In this document: one piece after another, positions 62,392 through 64,000 of the stretch | Numbering within the stretch: the stretch's first letter is position 1 | Layout of the letters: the number at the start of each line of letters is the position of its first letter | DNA from: Moraxella sp035181385 | GTDB taxonomy: Bacteria > Pseudomonadota > Gammaproteobacteria > Pseudomonadales > Moraxellaceae | DNA: 64,000 bases | Assembly (NCBI RefSeq): GCF_035181385.1 | Contig: NZ_JAXCJK010000004.1 | Location: 42,834 to 106,833, forward strand | Direction: 5' to 3' | The notes under the pieces: generated by a model | What the model was told of the DNA's origin: nothing | The model's database searches: none | What the model saw: only the letters and a program-made list of their open reading frames with translations | Program-made: the position numbers and the translations under genes

Positions 62392-62724
62392 ATGAACGAT
62401 ACAATGACACTTACCGATGGTGCTGCTAAAAAATTAGCAAAGCTCAAGGCTGCTGAAAATAACGATGCTCTAATGTTGCGTGTATATGTAACAGGCGGTG
62501 GCTGCTCAGGTTTTTCTTATGGTTTTGACTTTGCTGAAGAAGTGGAAGAGGATGATGCCACTTTTTTAAATGGCGATGCGACTTTGGTCGTAGACAGCCT
62601 AAGTTATCAATACTTACACGGCTCAACCATTGATTATATTGAAGGGTTAGAAGGCTCTCGCTTTGTGGTGGACAATCCTAATGCTACTACTACCTGCGGT
62701 TGTGGCTCATCCTTCTCCATTTGA
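62392..62724 (+). CDS. erpA: Iron-sulfur cluster insertion protein ErpA
   Basis: A-type Fe-S carrier (110 aa) delivering clusters to apo-enzymes. The three conserved cysteines are present: Cys38 in VTGGGCSGFSYGF and Cys102/Cys104 in TTCGCGSSFSI. The segment DYIEGLEGSRFVVDNPNA and the terminal SFSI match ErpA rather than IscA. AGGA lies five bases before the ATG. Confidence 0.95.
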   Translation: MNDTMTLTDGAAKKLAKLKAAENNDALMLRVYVTGGGCSGFSYGFDFAEEVEEDDATFLNGDATLVVDSLSYQYLHGSTIDYIEGLEGSRFVVDNPNATTTCGCGSSFSI

Positions 62725-62733
62725 TCACCAATC

Positions 62734-62765
62734 AAAAAGCCAAGATTATCAAGTCTTGGCTTTTT
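62734..62765. terminator. Terminator between erpA and the DUF1566-like gene
   Basis: A 12-bp stem AAAAAGCCAAGA / TCTTGGCTTTTT with an 8-base loop. Both ends are A/T runs, so it can serve both convergent genes. Confidence 0.9.
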
Positions 62766-62784
62766 AGCACCATCATTATCCATT

Positions 62785-63651
62785 TTAAAAACTTTTCGGT
62801 GCCGTATGCTGGCGCACAATTAAAAAGTACATATTTTCTCTTGGATTTGCCATGCCTTTGAGTGCATAGGAAAAAATAGAACCTGTAGTTGTAGATCCTA
62901 CTTCATCAATTTCCATAGCGTAATACTGGTTATTCTCACTACCACCATGCACTCTAATTAATGCATCATTAACATATCTTGGGTCAGAAATGTACACCTG
63001 CCAACTTGGCACGGATTGATTTTGTGATATAAATCGCAAAGCACCACCATTATCATCTTCTAAAACCCTGGTAGTAGCACAATCATCAACCTGTATTTGA
63101 TCGCCTCTCTCATCAAGTGATAAACGAGTAGCTCTGCGATAGGTCTGCACACGACCTTTTTCTGTCAAAGCCGTACCATTAGCAACACCATCCCATTTTT
63201 GACAATGCTCAATCCGCAAGCTCTCTACTTCATGCACCGTAGGTAATCGCCAGTCACGATAGCCGCCAAAATTTTTAGCATTGATAAAATTGACAATATA
63301 TTCTTCAGTATCCACCTCACCCAAAGCAATCAAATCTGGTGTATAAGTCCGACATGTTCGCCCTGCAATTCCAAATTCTTCAATTCCACCACTACCCACA
63401 CGGCACACATACCACATCAAACCTGTGCGTTCATCATAATATTGATCGTCGCCAACACCATCCACACTTGTCATTTTTGATAAAGTATTTGAATTTGACG
63501 GCTGACTATCTTGATTTGTCGCAATACTTGACAAATTAATTTCATTAACCAAATCATTTAATTTTCCCAGAAGTCCAGAAAAACCTGCAAACGCGGTATT
63601 AGACAACACCAGCCCTCCAAGAAAAACCCCTAATAATCGCTTTTGTAACAT
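62785..63651 (-). CDS. Exported DUF1566/Lcl-domain-like protein
   Basis: Exported protein of 288 aa with signal peptide (about 1-23, ending TAFA). DUF1566-like landmarks: DERTGLMWYVC near 75, then GGYRDWRLPTVHEVESL (about 142-158) and a final NMYFLIVRQ strand. DUF1566/Lcl domains occur in surface and adhesion proteins of several bacteria; the role here is unknown. Four or more cysteines suggest disulfides. The ATG at 63651 has GAGG nine bases upstream; the TTG at 63666 is less likely. Confidence 0.7.
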   Translation of the reverse strand: MLQKRLLGVFLGGLVLSNTAFAGFSGLLGKLNDLVNEINLSSIATNQDSQPSNSNTLSKMTSVDGVGDDQYYDERTGLMWYVCRVGSGGIEEFGIAGRTCRTYTPDLIALGEVDTEEYIVNFINAKNFGGYRDWRLPTVHEVESLRIEHCQKWDGVANGTALTEKGRVQTYRRATRLSLDERGDQIQVDDCATTRVLEDDNGGALRFISQNQSVPSWQVYISDPRYVNDALIRVHGGSENNQYYAMEIDEVGSTTTGSIFSYALKGMANPRENMYFLIVRQHTAPKSF

Positions 63652-63874
63652 AAACGCTTTCCTCAAGCAAAACTTTATCTGAAATAATATTATCCATACT
63701 CTGACAAGAGTATGGATAAATTTATTATAATAAATTTAAAAATTCACAGTTTTAATAAGGAAAAAAATTCACATAACCAAAAACCTCTACCAATGAAATA
63801 CCCAAAGTACCCAATACATTAGGTGGCATACATATTTTTTAATCAGGCATGCATTAGTAAAATAGATTTATTGC

Positions 63875-63906
63875 AAAAACCCCCTCCAACAACCGTTGAA
63901 GGGGGC
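63875..63906 (-). terminator. Terminator of the rRNA operon
   Basis: On the minus strand, GCCCCCTTCAA...TTGGAGGGGG hairpin followed by TTTTTG, about 10 bases past the 5S 3' end. Confidence 0.88.
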
Positions 63907-63913
63907 TAAATAA

Positions 63914-64000
63914 GGTGCTGACGATGACCTACTCTCACATGGGCGAACCACACTACCATCGGCGCTAAGACGTTTCACTTCTGAGTTCGGGAAGGGATCA
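63914..64000 (-). rRNA. rrf: 5S ribosomal RNA (partial, 3' part)
   Basis: The reverse complement reads through the conserved 5S elements CCCGAACTCAGAAGTGAAAC and CGCCGATGGTAGTGTGG to GAGAGTAGGTCATCGTCAGC. About 87 of roughly 115-120 nt are inside the window; the 5' end and the rest of the rRNA operon lie beyond 64000. Confidence 0.97.

Noticed and set aside
1..63900. tRNA genes, insertion sequences, prophage or plasmid functions
   Set aside because: None was recognised on either strand; apart from the surface genes the window is ordinary chromosomal housekeeping.

Overview
The window looks like chromosomal DNA of a Moraxella species (Gammaproteobacteria, Moraxellaceae). Three things point there. 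The housekeeping synteny is of the Acinetobacter/Moraxella type: sdhCDAB next to sucA and divergent from gltA, dnaJ-dapB, and lptFG divergent from pepA. Base composition is AT-rich. The host-adaptation genes are those of mucosal Moraxella/Neisseria-type bacteria: a lactoferrin/transferrin receptor pair with a Slam exporter, a factor-H-binding-protein-like lipoprotein and two IgA-protease-type autotransporters. The species cannot be fixed from the sequence alone. One assembly gap (100 N) lies at 49023-49122, and a 5S rRNA runs off the right edge.

Layout. 1-8110 is a TCA-cycle block: partial sucA, sdhB-sdhA-sdhD-sdhC on the minus strand, and gltA on the plus strand across a 1-kb divergent spacer. 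8237-15798 holds tex, an OmpR-type regulator, lptG/lptF and pepA. 15970-22933 is the iron-piracy operon lbpB-lbpA-slam (minus), behind a Fur-box-like promoter. 23230-27198 holds an aromatic/aspartate aminotransferase, a LysR regulator, an RraA-family protein and an RluA-type pseudouridine synthase. 27586-29932 holds a solitary OppA-like lipoprotein gene flanked on both sides by two paralogous small transcription units that share a peptide start, MDMPTWTNA. 30202-36708 is a very large S6-family autotransporter with a coiled-coil stalk of about 950 residues. 36880-43675 holds yigZ, rsuA, a DsbC with a duplicated N-terminal domain, dnaJ, dapB, an NfeD-like gene and the fHbp-like lipoprotein. 43812-50010 holds parE and a second S6 autotransporter, whose EAERK repeat tract contains the gap. 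50180-62724 is housekeeping: DUF1289, FKBP, DUF1653, tyrS, gshA, dsbB, mpl, a thioesterase, yggX, a metallophosphoesterase, a YheT-like hydrolase, a J-domain protein, an ABC-F ATPase and erpA. A DUF1566-like exported protein and the end of an rRNA operon close the window.

How the genes fit together. The surface genes form a coherent set. LbpB and the fHbp-like protein both have the lipobox and C-terminal barrel expected of Slam-exported surface lipoproteins, and Slam is encoded directly behind lbpA. The two S6 autotransporters share N-terminal sequence, an intact catalytic triad and a barrel, but differ completely in the helical linker before the barrel (heterogeneous coiled coil versus perfect EAERK repeats). 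The envelope genes dsbB, dsbC, lptFG and mpl support folding and surface assembly.

The least explained feature is the pair of small transcripts around oppA. They share conserved promoter elements at identical spacing, an SD, a start, the first nine codons, and a terminator. The duplicated helical module inside LbpB is the second most unusual item.
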